64,000 bases of DNA. Source: Gemmatimonadota bacterium (GTDB lineage: Bacteria > Gemmatimonadota > Gemmatimonadetes > Longimicrobiales > Gaopeijiaceae). The notes below the pieces were generated by a model that was given only the letters and a program-made list of their open reading frames with translations, was not told the origin of the DNA and did no database searches. The position numbers and the translations under genes were made by a program. The DNA lies in contig JACZXQ010000006.1 of the NCBI GenBank assembly GCA_022571515.1, forward strand, positions 1 to 64,000, in the 5' to 3' direction. Shown here in pieces: positions 43,949 through 53,189 of the stretch; positions within the stretch are counted from its first letter, which is position 1, and every line of letters starts with the position of its first letter.

Positions 43949-45094
43949 TCAGGTCGTCAGGACGGACCGATATTTCGGAATGTCGTCTAAAATCCGCCCG
44001 GTCCCCCTCACCACACAAGTGAGGGGGTCCTCGTCCACGTGGATCGGCAGGTTCGTCTCGTGCTGGAGCAGCAGGTCCAGGCCCCGGAGGAGCGCACCTC
44101 CACCTGTCATCACGATGCCCCGGTCGACGATGTCGCTGGCCAACTCGGGGGGGGTGATCTCGAGCGCGCGCCGAACGGCCTCCACGATCGCCTGAATGGG
44201 TTCTTGGATACACTCGCGAATCTCCTGCGAATGCACCGTGACGATCTTTGGAATGCCGCTCACCAGGTCTCGGCCCTTCACATCCATCTCACGTTCCTCG
44301 CCGTAATCGAATGCGGAGCCCACCTGAATCTTGATGGCCTCGGCCGTCGGTTCACCGATCAGCAGGTTGTAGTTCTTGCGGAGGAACGTGACGATCGAGG
44401 CGTCCAGCTCGTCGCCGCCCACGCGGATCGACGTGTTCGATACGATACCTGAGAGTGCGATGACGGCAATCTCTGTGGTCCCGCCACCAATGTCGATTAC
44501 CATGTTACCCGTGGGCGTGTCCACAGGCAGGCCGACGCCGATAGCCGCAGCCATGGGCTCGGCCACCATGTAGACCGCCTTCGCTCCGGCGGCCATCGCC
44601 GATGACCGGACCGCCCGCCGCTCCAACTCGGTGATCCCCGACGGCACACCCACCACCACGCGTGGCTTGATGCGGAAGATCCGGTTCGCCGTGACCTGCT
44701 TGAGAAAGTGCCGGAGCATCATTTCGGTCACATCCACGTCGGCGATGACGCCGTCCTTCATGGGGCGCACGGCCTCGATACCCTCGGGCGTTCGGCCCAG
44801 CATGCGCTTGGCCTCGAGTCCGATTTCCATGATGCGCCCGCTGCTCTTCACGACGGCAACCACCGACGGCTCGTTCAGGACGATTCCCTCGCCCTTTACG
44901 TAGATGAGCGTGTTGGCGGTGCCCAGGTCGACCCCGATGTCGTTGACCGGCACCAAACGCCCCGAAGCGAACCAACGGAATGGATTCCACGTGCTCGCGG
45001 GTCCGCTCGGCCCTTGGAGCACCTCTGTAAACAAATGCTGCGGAAAGAGCTTGGCGAAAGACCCGAGGGCGAAGGGATAAGATGGTTGGCTCAT
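43949..45094 (-). CDS. mreB: Actin-like cytoskeletal protein MreB
   Basis: An actin-fold ATPase that organises lateral cell-wall growth. VNDIGVDLGTANTLIYVKG (phosphate 1), VVGVPSGITELERRAV, and NMVIDIGGGTTEIAVIALSG (phosphate 2) and GIVMTGGGALLRGLD (adenosine) are present. From ATG 45094 it has about 50 residues (SYPFALGSFAKLFPQ...) before the usual MreB start, which is unusual; a GTG codon at the VPVNDIGVD position could be the real start. The promoter-like TTGACA at 45119-45114 would put the transcript start inside this extension if used. Confidence 0.93.
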   Translation of the reverse strand: MSQPSYPFALGSFAKLFPQHLFTEVLQGPSGPASTWNPFRWFASGRLVPVNDIGVDLGTANTLIYVKGEGIVLNEPSVVAVVKSSGRIMEIGLEAKRMLGRTPEGIEAVRPMKDGVIADVDVTEMMLRHFLKQVTANRIFRIKPRVVVGVPSGITELERRAVRSSAMAAGAKAVYMVAEPMAAAIGVGLPVDTPTGNMVIDIGGGTTEIAVIALSGIVSNTSIRVGGDELDASIVTFLRKNYNLLIGEPTAEAIKIQVGSAFDYGEEREMDVKGRDLVSGIPKIVTVHSQEIRECIQEPIQAIVEAVRRALEITPPELASDIVDRGIVMTGGGALLRGLDLLLQHETNLPIHVDEDPLTCVVRGTGRILDDIPKYRSVLTT

Positions 45095-45142
45095 GAGCAC
45101 TTCAGCAAAAAATTGTCAAGTAGCTGTTGAATCTACACTTGA
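45091..45142 (-). promoter_or_regulatory. Promoter with overlapping inverted repeat, mreB operon
   Basis: On the minus strand TTGACA (45119-45114) is followed by 17 nt and TCATGA (45096-45091). The -35 overlaps a 27-bp imperfect palindrome (45116-45142) with arms TCAAGT-TAG and CTACTTGA, an operator-like arrangement. It is in the 66-bp gap between dut and mreB. The -10 covers the annotated start codon, so the start of mreB may lie further in. Confidence 0.45.
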
Positions 45143-45160
45143 CGAGTGTGATCTCAAGCT

Positions 45161-45613
45161 TCATGTGGCCCCCGTGCTGCCGAAGCCACCCTCGCCCCGC
45201 GACGTAGCCGACAGCTCAGTGGCTTCGACGATCTCAGGTGAGGCAAAGCGGGCGAATACCAGTTGGGCGATGCGCTCGCCTCTGACGATGTCCACCGGCT
45301 CGGGGCCGGTGTTCTGCAGAATCACCCGTACCTCGCCCCGATAGTCCGGGTCGATGGTGCCGGGGCTGTTGGGCATGGTGATCCCATGCCGAAGCGCCAA
45401 CCCAGAACGGGGCCGCACCTGGCACTCGATACCCTCGGGTAACTCCATTACGAGCCCGGTCGCAACCAGTCGGATCTCGCCCGCCGCCAGAGCGAAGTCG
45501 GGCTCGGCCGAGCGAAGGTCGTAGCCGGCGGCGTGAGGCGTGGCCCGACTCGGGAGCGGAAGGTCCGGATTGCTCTCCAGGCGCATGAACTGCACCGTGC
45601 CCTGCTCCATCAC
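45161..45613 (-). CDS. dut: dUTP pyrophosphatase
   Basis: A 150-residue trimeric dUTPase that keeps uracil out of DNA. All five motifs are seen: [53 protein letters not shown] and the C-terminal [10 protein letters not shown]. It overlaps ald by 4 nt and is the last gene of the rimP-to-dut series. Confidence 0.97.
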   Translation of the reverse strand: MMEQGTVQFMRLESNPDLPLPSRATPHAAGYDLRSAEPDFALAAGEIRLVATGLVMELPEGIECQVRPRSGLALRHGITMPNSPGTIDPDYRGEVRVILQNTGPEPVDIVRGERIAQLVFARFASPEIVEATELSATSRGEGGFGSTGAT

Positions 45614-46740
45614 GCGCGAGCCGGAGGTGTGAGGATCTCATTTACGTCGTGCAACTCCATGCCGAAGGCCTCCGCGACCCCCGGATAGGCCACCTTGCCT
45701 TCTGCGACGTTCACACCGAGTCCCAGTGCGCGGTCGTCCCTGCAGGCCGCGCGCCAGCCTTTGTTCGCCAGGTCGATGGCATAGGGGAGCGTTGCATTGG
45801 TCAGAGCCAGCGTGCTGGTGCGGGGTACGCCGCCCGGCATGTTGGCCACGCCATAGTGGATCACGTTGTCGACCACATAGATCGGGTCGTCATGCGTGGT
45901 GGGATGGATCGTCTCTACGCAGCCTCCCTGGTCGACCGCTACGTCCACGATGACCGAGCCAGGACGCATGTTCTTGAGATCTTCACGGAGCACGAGGGAG
46001 GGCGCCTTGGCGCCGTGCACGAGGACCGCTCCGATCACGAGGTCCGAGTCCTCTAGCTGCTTGCGCACGGCGTAGCGTGTGGAGAACAGAACGTTGACGT
46101 TGGCCGGCATCACGTCGTCCAAGTAGCGCAGCCGCGCCAGGTCGATGTCCATGATGGCCACGCGCGCTCCCATGCCGGCGGCCATCCGCGCCGCGTTCGC
46201 CCCGACGACGCCACCGCCGAGGATCAGCACCTTCCCCGGCAGCACCCCCGGCACGCCGCCGAGCAGTACGCCGGCTCCGCCCATGGGGGCCTCCAGGTAC
46301 TTGGCGCCCTCCTGGACTGCCATTCTGCCCGCCACCTCGCTCATGGGTGTAAGGAGTGGAAGCTCGCCGCTGGGCAGCTCGACCGTCTCATACGCGATGG
46401 CGATCGCCCCGGAAGCCAGCACCGCCACGGTGAGCGGCTCGGAGGCCGCGAAGTGGAAGTAGGTGAAGAGCACCTGGCCGTCGCGAATCCTGGGCCACTC
46501 GGACTCGATGGGCTCCTTGACCTTCATGATCATCTCGGCCCGGCCCCAGACGTCGTCGGCAGATCCTACGATCTCAGCGCCGACGGATTGGTAGAAGTCA
46601 TCCGTGAATCCGCTCGCGATTCCCGCGCCTTCCTCGATCAGAACAAGGTGTCCCGCCTGGGTGAACGCCTCTGCCCCGGCAGGGGTGAGCGCCACACGAT
46701 ACTCCCTGGTTTTTATTTCCTTCGGTACGCCGATCAGCAT
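45610..46740 (-). CDS. ald: Alanine dehydrogenase
   Basis: A 376-residue NAD-dependent enzyme (L-alanine to pyruvate and ammonia). [20 protein letters not shown] at the start, [19 protein letters not shown] (Rossmann), and [13 protein letters not shown] with the catalytic Lys/His positions (EMIMKVKEP) match Ald. It overlaps dut by 4 nt; upstream is the M16 peptidase with a GC hairpin between. Confidence 0.96.
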   Translation of the reverse strand: MLIGVPKEIKTREYRVALTPAGAEAFTQAGHLVLIEEGAGIASGFTDDFYQSVGAEIVGSADDVWGRAEMIMKVKEPIESEWPRIRDGQVLFTYFHFAASEPLTVAVLASGAIAIAYETVELPSGELPLLTPMSEVAGRMAVQEGAKYLEAPMGGAGVLLGGVPGVLPGKVLILGGGVVGANAARMAAGMGARVAIMDIDLARLRYLDDVMPANVNVLFSTRYAVRKQLEDSDLVIGAVLVHGAKAPSLVLREDLKNMRPGSVIVDVAVDQGGCVETIHPTTHDDPIYVVDNVIHYGVANMPGGVPRTSTLALTNATLPYAIDLANKGWRAACRDDRALGLGVNVAEGKVAYPGVAEAFGMELHDVNEILTPPARA

Positions 46741-46818
46741 TGTCGCGTTGGGCTCCGGTACCTGCGGTGAAAAAGCGACTGATTCTACGGAATTGTACAG
46801 CGGCGTGCGACCCCGACG

Positions 46819-46839
46819 CCCGGGGGGCGATCCCCCGGG
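46819..46839 (-). terminator. GC-rich hairpin after the M16 peptidase
   Basis: CCCGGGGG (46819-46826) and CCCCCGGG (46832-46839) pair perfectly around 5 nt, 9 nt past the peptidase stop. No T-run follows on the minus strand, so it is a possible partial terminator before ald. Confidence 0.5.
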
Positions 46840-46848
46840 ATTGCGACC

Positions 46849-48093
46849 TCATGGTCCCAGCCTGAGCGAAAACTGTCTCTCCGGCGAGAAGAACTCCCCT
46901 GCCACTTCCGCGATGTTCTCAGCCGTGATGGCGTCGAGTCTCGCGAGCAACTCCTCCAACGTCAGAAACGGTTCGTCGTACAGCGCGAACCCGGCCAGCC
47001 TGTACAGCCGAGCACTCGAGGACTCCAGGCTGAGCGTCATCTGACCCTTCACCTGGTTCCTGGTCTGCTCGAGTTCCTCCTCGCCAAGGCTGTCCTCGGC
47101 CAGGCGTTCGTACTCTTGCAAGATCACAGCCACGGCTTCGTCGGCCGCCTGCGGCCGGGTGGCCACGTACACACCGGTGATGCCACTCGCCCGGTAGAAC
47201 GACTGGTAGCTGAAGACCGAGTACGCCAGTGCGAGTTCCTCGCGGACCTTCTGAAACAGTCGCGAGCTCATGCCCCCTCCGAACGCGGCAGAGAGCAAGC
47301 CGAATGTGTCGCGGCGCGGGTCGGAGCGCGACGGTGTGCGCGTGCCGAGCACGATGTGGGTTTGCGCGGTGGGCCTGTCCACCCGCTCCTCGCCAACCGG
47401 GGCGGTCGGCGGGTCCTCGAGTGCAGAAGAAGTCGCGTCCGCGGCGGGAGCCCCGGCAAACATACTCTCGGCTAGCTCCATGACGTGCGAGTGCTCCACG
47501 TTACCGGCCGCCGCGATCAGCATGTTGCCCCCGCAGTACTTCTCAGCGTGGAGCGAACGGAGCACGTCCTCGGTGAGCCCGGCCACGCTGTCGTGGGTGC
47601 CCAGGATTGAGTGCCCATACGGGTGGCCCGCCCAGAAGCGCTCGCCGTGCAGCTCGAACACGAGGTCGTCGGGTGTATCGTCCACCGCCGAGATCTCCTC
47701 CTGGACGACCTTCTTCTCCAACTCCAGATCGGAGGCTCGGAGCGCGGGGTGCAAGATCAGGTCGGAGAGCACGTCGAACGCTTCGGGCAGGTGCTCATCC
47801 AAGACTCGTGCCTGATAGCTCGTATGCTCGCGCGTGGTGTACGCGTCCAGGGAACCGCCCAGGGCCTCGAGCGCGATGGCCAGCTCTTGAGCGGTCCTCC
47901 GCTGCGAACCCTTGAACACCATGTGCTCGAGCATGTGGCTGATCCCGAGCCTTGCCGGCGGCTCGTGGGCCGAGCCCTGGGTGATCCAAACACCCACCGC
48001 CGCCGAGCGTACACCCGGCACTTTCTCGGTCACGACCCTCGTGCCGTTGGAGAGCGTGTCGTCCTGAACACCCCTCTCGTCCAGTCGATACAC
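46849..48093 (-). CDS. M16 family zinc peptidase
   Basis: A 414-residue insulinase-type protease. The inverted zinc motif is GISHMLEHMVFKGS (HxxEH), with the downstream ligand Glu in VVQEEISAVDDTPDD; a HPYGHSILGT segment follows. Such genes often follow pnp. The GTG at 48093 has GGGAGGGGG 5 nt upstream; ATG-like readings up to 48435 cross into pnp. The C-terminal half (LRLFQKVREELALAYSVFSY-type RLFQKVREELALAYS) is the second, inactive lobe. Confidence 0.94.
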   Translation of the reverse strand: MYRLDERGVQDDTLSNGTRVVTEKVPGVRSAAVGVWITQGSAHEPPARLGISHMLEHMVFKGSQRRTAQELAIALEALGGSLDAYTTREHTSYQARVLDEHLPEAFDVLSDLILHPALRASDLELEKKVVQEEISAVDDTPDDLVFELHGERFWAGHPYGHSILGTHDSVAGLTEDVLRSLHAEKYCGGNMLIAAAGNVEHSHVMELAESMFAGAPAADATSSALEDPPTAPVGEERVDRPTAQTHIVLGTRTPSRSDPRRDTFGLLSAAFGGGMSSRLFQKVREELALAYSVFSYQSFYRASGITGVYVATRPQAADEAVAVILQEYERLAEDSLGEEELEQTRNQVKGQMTLSLESSSARLYRLAGFALYDEPFLTLEELLARLDAITAENIAEVAGEFFSPERQFSLRLGP

Positions 48094-48130
48094 GCCGCCC
48101 CCTCCCGAAACGTCGGGATTGTGCAAACGT

Positions 48131-48160
48131 CGGGGGCATGGACCTGCGCCCATGCCCCCG
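48131..48160 (-). terminator. Stem-loop after pnp
   Basis: CGGGGGCATGG and CCATGCCCCCG (11 bp, perfect) around an 8-nt loop, 24 nt past the pnp stop, followed on the minus strand by ACGTTTGC. Probably a weak terminator or a 3' end stabiliser. Confidence 0.6.
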
Positions 48161-48184
48161 AATCCCTCATTGAAGCCCGAGGGA

Positions 48185-50344
48185 TCAGTCACCGGCCTGA
48201 TCCTGATCGTCGGACTCCTTGTCGGACACCCCGTCGCTCGAAGCGCCCGCGGCGTCCTCAGCCAAAGCGGCCCTCCGCGACAGGCGCAGCCGACCCTTCT
48301 CATCGATCGAGAGGAGCTTGACCCGAGTGATATCACCCTTCTTGAGGACGTCCTCCGTATTCTCCACACGCCCCTCTTCGAGCTCCGAGATGTGGCAAAG
48401 TCCCTCGGTGCCGGGCATGATCTCGATAAAGGCACCGAACGTGGTGGTGTTCTTCACCGGGCCCTCGTAGATGCGACCCACTTCGGGCTCCTGCACGATC
48501 GCCTCGATCATCTCGCGTGCCCGCGCGCCGGCCTCGCCGGAGATGGCCGCGATCTTCACGATGCCCGAGTCGTCGATGTCGATCTTGGCACCGGACTCCT
48601 CCTGAATGGCCCGGATCGTCTTCCCCTTCGGACCGATGATGTCGCCGATCTTCTCGGGGTTGATCTGGATGCTGACGATGCGCGGCGCGTACTCGGAGAG
48701 GTCGCTTCGCGCCTCCGAGAGCGTTTGGCTCATCACGTCCAGGATGTGCATGCGGGCCGTGTGGGCCTGCTCGAGCGCGGCCTTCAAGATGTCGTGGGTC
48801 AGCCCCTCGATCTTGATGTCCATTTGAATGGATGTGACACCCTCACGCGTGCCCGCGATCTTGAAGTCCATGTCGCCGAGCGCATCCTCGAGGCCGAGGA
48901 TGTCGGTCAGGATCGCTACATCGTCGCCTTCCTTCACGAGGCCCATGGCCACACCGGCGCAGGGGGCCTTGATCGGCACACCGGCATCCATCAGCGCCAA
49001 CGAAGCGCCGCAAACGGAGGCCATCGAAGACGACCCATTGGACTCCATGATGTCGGAGACGATCCGAATCGTGTATGGAAAGTCGTCGTAAGCCGGCAGC
49101 AGCGGCTGGATCGCCCGTTCGGCCAGAGCGCCGTGGCCCTGCTCCCGGCGCGAAACGCCCCGAATGGGCCTGGCCTCGCCGACCGAGAACGGCGGGAAGT
49201 TGTAGTGCAGCATGAACGACTTGGTCACTTCTTCGAGGCTGTCCACACTGTCGATGCGCTGTTCGTCCCTGGACGTGCCCAGCGTGGTGACCACCAGCGC
49301 CTGAGTCTGGCCTCTTGTGAACAGCGCCGAGCCGTGAGTGCGCGGTAGCACGCCCACCTCGGACGTGATCGCCCTGACCTCTTCCAGCGAGCGTCCGTCA
49401 GCCCGTTCACCCTGGTCGAGGATGCGCCGGCGCATCGTCCGCTTCTCGATGGAGCGGAGGATGTCCTTCACGTCCCCGGAGTGCTCGGCATAGTTCTCGT
49501 CCTCCTGGACGAGCTGCGCGATCACGTCCTCCTGCACAGCGGCCATGGCCTGGCTGCGCTCGGTCTTGTCCTGAAGGCCCAGCGCCTCGGCCACGCGTCC
49601 TTCGGCCATGCCTTCGACCTTGGCCTTGAGGTCGGCGTCGGGCTCCACGGCAGACCACTCCATGTCGGGCACCCGGTGCCCCTCCAGAATCTCGTTCTGG
49701 ATCGCGATGAGCTCGCGAATGCCCTCATGGGCCTGCAGGAGGCCCTCGATGATGTCACCTTCCGGTATTTCGATGGCGCCGCCCTCAACCATGATGATGG
49801 CGTCCTCGGAACCCGCGACGATGATGTCGACGTCCGAGTACTCGAGCTGTTGGAACGTGGGGTTCAAGACCCACGTGCCCTGGATGCGCCCGATGCGCAC
49901 CGACGCCACCGACGTATTGAAGGGGATCTTGGACATGTTCAGGGCCACCGAGGCCCCGATCACCGCGAGCACGTCGGCGCTGTTCTCCTGGTCGGCGCTC
50001 AGCACGTAGCAGATGATCTGCGTTTCGTTCATGTAGCCGCCGGGAAACAGCGGCCTGAGCACCCTGTCGGTGAGGCGCGCCGAGAGAATCTCACTCTCGC
50101 CGGGCCGGCCCTCTCGCTTGAAGAATCCCCCTGGGATTTTTCCGGCCGCGTAGCTCTTCTCCCGGTATTCCACAGTCAGGGGGAAGAACGGCAGGTGTGT
50201 CGCTTTGTCCTGAGCCGTGGCAGTACAGAGGATTACGGTGTCTCCGTACTGCACGAGGCAGGATCCGTGTGCCAGCTTCGCCATCCGGCCGAACTCGAGA
50301 CTGAGTGTCCGCCCGGCGAACTGGCGTTCGATCCGTTGAATCAT
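48185..50344 (-). CDS. pnp: Polyribonucleotide nucleotidyltransferase (PNPase)
   Basis: A 719-residue phosphorolytic 3'-5' exoribonuclease. Two RNase PH domains (first: GRTLSLEFGRMAKLAHGSCL; second: RTHGSALFTRGQTQALVV with DDFPYTIRIVSDIMESNGSS) flank a helical linker. KH (IGPKGKTIRAIQEESGAKI) and S1 (GRIYEGPVKNTTTFGAFIEI) RNA-binding domains follow, and a charged C-terminal tail. It lies downstream of rpsO, as in many bacteria, with a strong stem-loop in the 191-bp interval. Confidence 0.98.
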   Translation of the reverse strand: MIQRIERQFAGRTLSLEFGRMAKLAHGSCLVQYGDTVILCTATAQDKATHLPFFPLTVEYREKSYAAGKIPGGFFKREGRPGESEILSARLTDRVLRPLFPGGYMNETQIICYVLSADQENSADVLAVIGASVALNMSKIPFNTSVASVRIGRIQGTWVLNPTFQQLEYSDVDIIVAGSEDAIIMVEGGAIEIPEGDIIEGLLQAHEGIRELIAIQNEILEGHRVPDMEWSAVEPDADLKAKVEGMAEGRVAEALGLQDKTERSQAMAAVQEDVIAQLVQEDENYAEHSGDVKDILRSIEKRTMRRRILDQGERADGRSLEEVRAITSEVGVLPRTHGSALFTRGQTQALVVTTLGTSRDEQRIDSVDSLEEVTKSFMLHYNFPPFSVGEARPIRGVSRREQGHGALAERAIQPLLPAYDDFPYTIRIVSDIMESNGSSSMASVCGASLALMDAGVPIKAPCAGVAMGLVKEGDDVAILTDILGLEDALGDMDFKIAGTREGVTSIQMDIKIEGLTHDILKAALEQAHTARMHILDVMSQTLSEARSDLSEYAPRIVSIQINPEKIGDIIGPKGKTIRAIQEESGAKIDIDDSGIVKIAAISGEAGARAREMIEAIVQEPEVGRIYEGPVKNTTTFGAFIEIMPGTEGLCHISELEEGRVENTEDVLKKGDITRVKLLSIDEKGRLRLSRRAALAEDAAGASSDGVSDKESDDQDQAGD

Positions 50345-50400
50345 TTGTTTTTTTTCTCTCCAAAACTACGCGACCAGGACCACCCTGGCTCGCGTCAATC

Positions 50401-50435
50401 GCTCCTCCGCAGGGGGCTTTCCCCTGTGGAAGAGC
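50401..50435 (-). promoter_or_regulatory. Long stem-loop in the rpsO-pnp leader
   Basis: Fifteen paired positions with one mismatch and one wobble, and a 5-nt loop, in the leader of pnp. E. coli pnp has an RNase III-processed stem in the same rpsO-pnp interval that allows PNPase autoregulation. This stem is placed likewise; whether RNase III acts on it is inference. Confidence 0.55.
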
Positions 50436-50535
50436 TGCGAGATGTCCGGAGAGACGTCGACCGCCGCAAGGACGGGCAAACCCGTCGTGTGCAGCTGAAT
50501 ACTACTCGGCCGACTCCCCCAGGCATTCTCGGGAA

Positions 50536-50796
50536 TTAGTGCCGCAGCCCCAAATCCTCGATCAACCCCTTGTAGCGCTCCGCGTCGGTGCGCTTCAGAT
50601 ACTCCAACAACCGGCGGCGGCGTCCAACCATCTTCAAGAGGCCGCGGCGGCTGTGGTGATCCTTCTTGTGGGTGTCGAAGTGCGACCTGAGGTCGTTGAT
50701 GCGAGCCGTCAGGATCGCGATCTGCACCGGCGCGCTGCCGACGTCGTCCTCATGGGTCTGGTACTTCTTGATGATTTCGTCTCTTTGGATCGTCAT
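50536..50796 (-). CDS. rpsO: 30S ribosomal protein S15
   Basis: An 86-residue S15. The RNA-binding residues are in [35 protein letters not shown] and [14 protein letters not shown]. It binds 16S rRNA early in assembly of the 30S platform. GGAGG lies 10 nt before the ATG. It stands between ribF and pnp, the conserved position. Confidence 0.98.
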   Translation of the reverse strand: MTIQRDEIIKKYQTHEDDVGSAPVQIAILTARINDLRSHFDTHKKDHHSRRGLLKMVGRRRRLLEYLKRTDAERYKGLIEDLGLRH

Positions 50797-50909
50797 TGTG
50801 ACGATGCCTCCGCAAGAGTCTGAGCTACGAGGGAAGCCAGATTTAAGGCTTTAGCCTGTAAAGCTAGTTAAACGGCTGAGAAGCCTCAATGGGGCGGGCT
50901 CGACCGGAC

Positions 50910-51884
50910 TCAAACCCCTTCCACGACACTGGGACCGGACCCCAGCACACGCTTGGCCAGGTCCACGTCCTTTCGCATCTGGGCCACCAGCGCCCTCACC
51001 GAGTCGAAAGGCTCGACATCCCGCAGACGTTGCACGAAGTCCACTCGCACGTCCTCGCCATAGATGTCGCCCTCGAAATCCATGAGGTGCAGCTCGATGG
51101 TGGGCGGCGAGCCCCTGAACGTGGGTCGCGGGCCCACGTGGAGCGCGCCCGCGAACGCACCGGACCGCAGGATTCCCCAAACGGCGTAGATACCGGGTGG
51201 GGGAATCAGTTTTTCTCCCGGGCCTCCTCCCATGACGTTCAGGTTGGCGGTAGGGAACCCCAGCGTGCGGCCCCTGCCATCGCCCCGTACGACCAGTCCA
51301 CGTAATGAGTACGGCCTCCCGAGGCCCTCGTGCGCCTCCCCTACGTCGCCTACTGCGAGCGCCCTGCGGATGCGGGTGGATGAGATCGGAGCCTCGCCTG
51401 CCATCACCGGCCCCACCACGTCCACCGCGAAGCCCAGCTCACTGCCCAAGGCACGCATGGTGTTGACGTCCCCCACCCTACCCTTCCCGAAATGGTGGTC
51501 ATAGCCGATCACCAGCTCGTCCATGCCCAAACGATCCGTGAGAATCTCCTCGACGAAGCGGCGAGGCGAATAGCCGGCCAGCACACGTGAGAACGTTAGA
51601 AACACCGCGTAGTCCAGGCCGCTCTCGGCCAGGATTTCCTTCTTCTCGTCGGGCATGGTGAGTAGAGGTGGCGCCACCTCGGGCCGGACGAGCGTGAGCG
51701 GATGGGGGTGGAAGGTCACGAGCACGCTCCGTCGCTCGGTGGCCGCCGCCCGCAACGTGATCTCCTTCAGCACCTCCCAGTGGCCGCGGTGCACCCCGTC
51801 GAACGTACCTATCGTGACAACAGTGCCCCGCCCGTCGTCGGGCAGTCCGGAAGGAAGAGCCTGGTCGATCGCGAACTCAGGCAC
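50910..51884 (-). CDS. ribF: Bifunctional riboflavin kinase / FAD synthetase
   Basis: A 324-residue enzyme making FMN and FAD. The nucleotidyltransferase domain has TIGTFDGVHRGHWEVL and LVIGYDHHFGKGRVG, with ISSTRIRRALAVGDV; the kinase domain has GRTLGFPTANLNV and ELHLMDFEGDIYGEDVRVDF. It overlaps truB by 8 nt. Confidence 0.97.
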   Translation of the reverse strand: MPEFAIDQALPSGLPDDGRGTVVTIGTFDGVHRGHWEVLKEITLRAAATERRSVLVTFHPHPLTLVRPEVAPPLLTMPDEKKEILAESGLDYAVFLTFSRVLAGYSPRRFVEEILTDRLGMDELVIGYDHHFGKGRVGDVNTMRALGSELGFAVDVVGPVMAGEAPISSTRIRRALAVGDVGEAHEGLGRPYSLRGLVVRGDGRGRTLGFPTANLNVMGGGPGEKLIPPPGIYAVWGILRSGAFAGALHVGPRPTFRGSPPTIELHLMDFEGDIYGEDVRVDFVQRLRDVEPFDSVRALVAQMRKDVDLAKRVLGSGPSVVEGV

Positions 51885-52773
51885 CTTCGAACACCTTCCG
51901 CGGCCGGAGCCACCCGTCCTCCAGCACGGCGACGGCGATGAGGCGGCCGCTCTCCCGAACGGCGATGGGCACCCCTTCCGTTATCGTGGCCTCGGTCTCG
52001 AGCCACTGGCCCATCGCGAGTTGTCTGGCGTCATCCGCGCTTACATCCACGGCCTCCAGGTGCGTCAGCGCGTCAGCGGGCAGGATCCAGAACTCCTCCA
52101 CCCGCTCAGGCGAGACGCCGCCCTGTAGGTCGGCGCCAGGTAGCGCCTGATCGGCCGTGAACTCCCCTACGGCCGTGCGGCGCAGTGCGGTCAGGTGGGC
52201 ACCCACGCCCAGCGCCTCACCCAAATCTCTAGCCAACGCGCGCACATAGGTACCGCTGGAGCACGTCACCGTGAGTCCGAGCTCAGGAGGATCGAAGGAG
52301 GCCAGCGTCAGTTCGTGGACGGTCACTCTCACGGGCGGGAGATCGACGTACTCACCCCGACGGGCCCGACGATGCATGGCCTCACCGCCGACCTTCTTCG
52401 CCGAGAACTGGGGCGGGACCTGCTCGATAGCACCACGTAGGTCGGACAAGGCCGCCTCGACCTGATCCTCCGTCACGGAGCGCCAAAGATCAGACTCGGC
52501 CACCACCGTACCCTGGCGGTCGTGCGTGTCGGTGCTGACCCCCAGGTGCACGATCGCCTCATAGGTTTTGTCGAGCGCGGTGATGTACTCGGCCAGCCGG
52601 GTGGCCCGCCCAACGCACAACAGAAGCAGACCGGACGCGAACGGGTCCAGCGTCCCGGTGTGGCCGATCCTTCGAGTGGACAACGCACGCCGGCACCAGG
52701 CGACCACGTCGTGCGAGGTAGGCCCCACCGGCTTGTCGACCGGAAGCAGCCCGTCGGCCACGGGCTCGCTCAC
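51877..52773 (-). CDS. truB: tRNA pseudouridine-55 synthase TruB
   Basis: A 298-residue pseudouridine synthase. LPVDKPVGPTSHDVVAW, the catalytic Asp in GHTGTLDPFASGLLLL, and RRARRGEYVDLPPVRV are family marks; a PUA-like C terminus follows. It modifies U55 in the T loop of tRNAs. It overlaps rbfA and ribF. Confidence 0.97.
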   Translation of the reverse strand: MSEPVADGLLPVDKPVGPTSHDVVAWCRRALSTRRIGHTGTLDPFASGLLLLCVGRATRLAEYITALDKTYEAIVHLGVSTDTHDRQGTVVAESDLWRSVTEDQVEAALSDLRGAIEQVPPQFSAKKVGGEAMHRRARRGEYVDLPPVRVTVHELTLASFDPPELGLTVTCSSGTYVRALARDLGEALGVGAHLTALRRTAVGEFTADQALPGADLQGGVSPERVEEFWILPADALTHLEAVDVSADDARQLAMGQWLETEATITEGVPIAVRESGRLIAVAVLEDGWLRPRKVFEGA

Positions 52774-53189
52774 GCTTCGCCCTCCTCCGCCTCGTCCCGC
52801 TCGGAGTCGTCATCCCCGGCGCCTGGGCCGTCGGCATCCTCCTGGCCTCGATCCTCTGGAAGCACGCTCTTCAGGATCTCCTCGATACGGGATGCCTGCT
52901 CCTGGGTGTGATCCTCCACAAAGCGCAGCTCGGGCACCCTCCGGATGCGGAGCGAGGATGCGATGGCGCGCCGAATGAACGGCCCAGCGGCCTCTAGGCC
53001 GGCCAGAGCCTCCTCGCGCTCGGCACCGTCTCCGAAAAGCCGCACATGGACTCGTGCTAACCAGAGATCGGAGGTTACGTCGACGCCCGTCACGGTGAGC
53101 GTGCCGATACGCGGATCGCGGACGTCCTCCCTGAGGATGGACGTGATCTCTCGCTTGAACTGCTCGTTGAGTCGCTCGATGCGTCTCAC
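52770..53189 (-). CDS. rbfA: Ribosome-binding factor A
   Basis: A 139-residue KH-type protein needed for 30S maturation. Seen are RIERLNEQFKREITSIL, DPRIGTLTVTGVDVTSDL and RRVPELRFVEDHTQEQASRI. The last 25 residues are strongly acidic (Asp/Glu), as in several proteins of this operon. It overlaps truB and the DUF503 gene by 4 nt. Confidence 0.95.
   Translation of the reverse strand: MRRIERLNEQFKREITSILREDVRDPRIGTLTVTGVDVTSDLWLARVHVRLFGDGAEREEALAGLEAAGPFIRRAIASSLRIRRVPELRFVEDHTQEQASRIEEILKSVLPEDRGQEDADGPGAGDDDSERDEAEEGEA

Noticed and set aside
48119-49348. Plus-strand open frame of 409 codons opposite pnp
   Set aside because: Antisense to a clear pnp; its residues are His/Arg/Asp-rich as expected for a reverse frame of acidic coding sequence.
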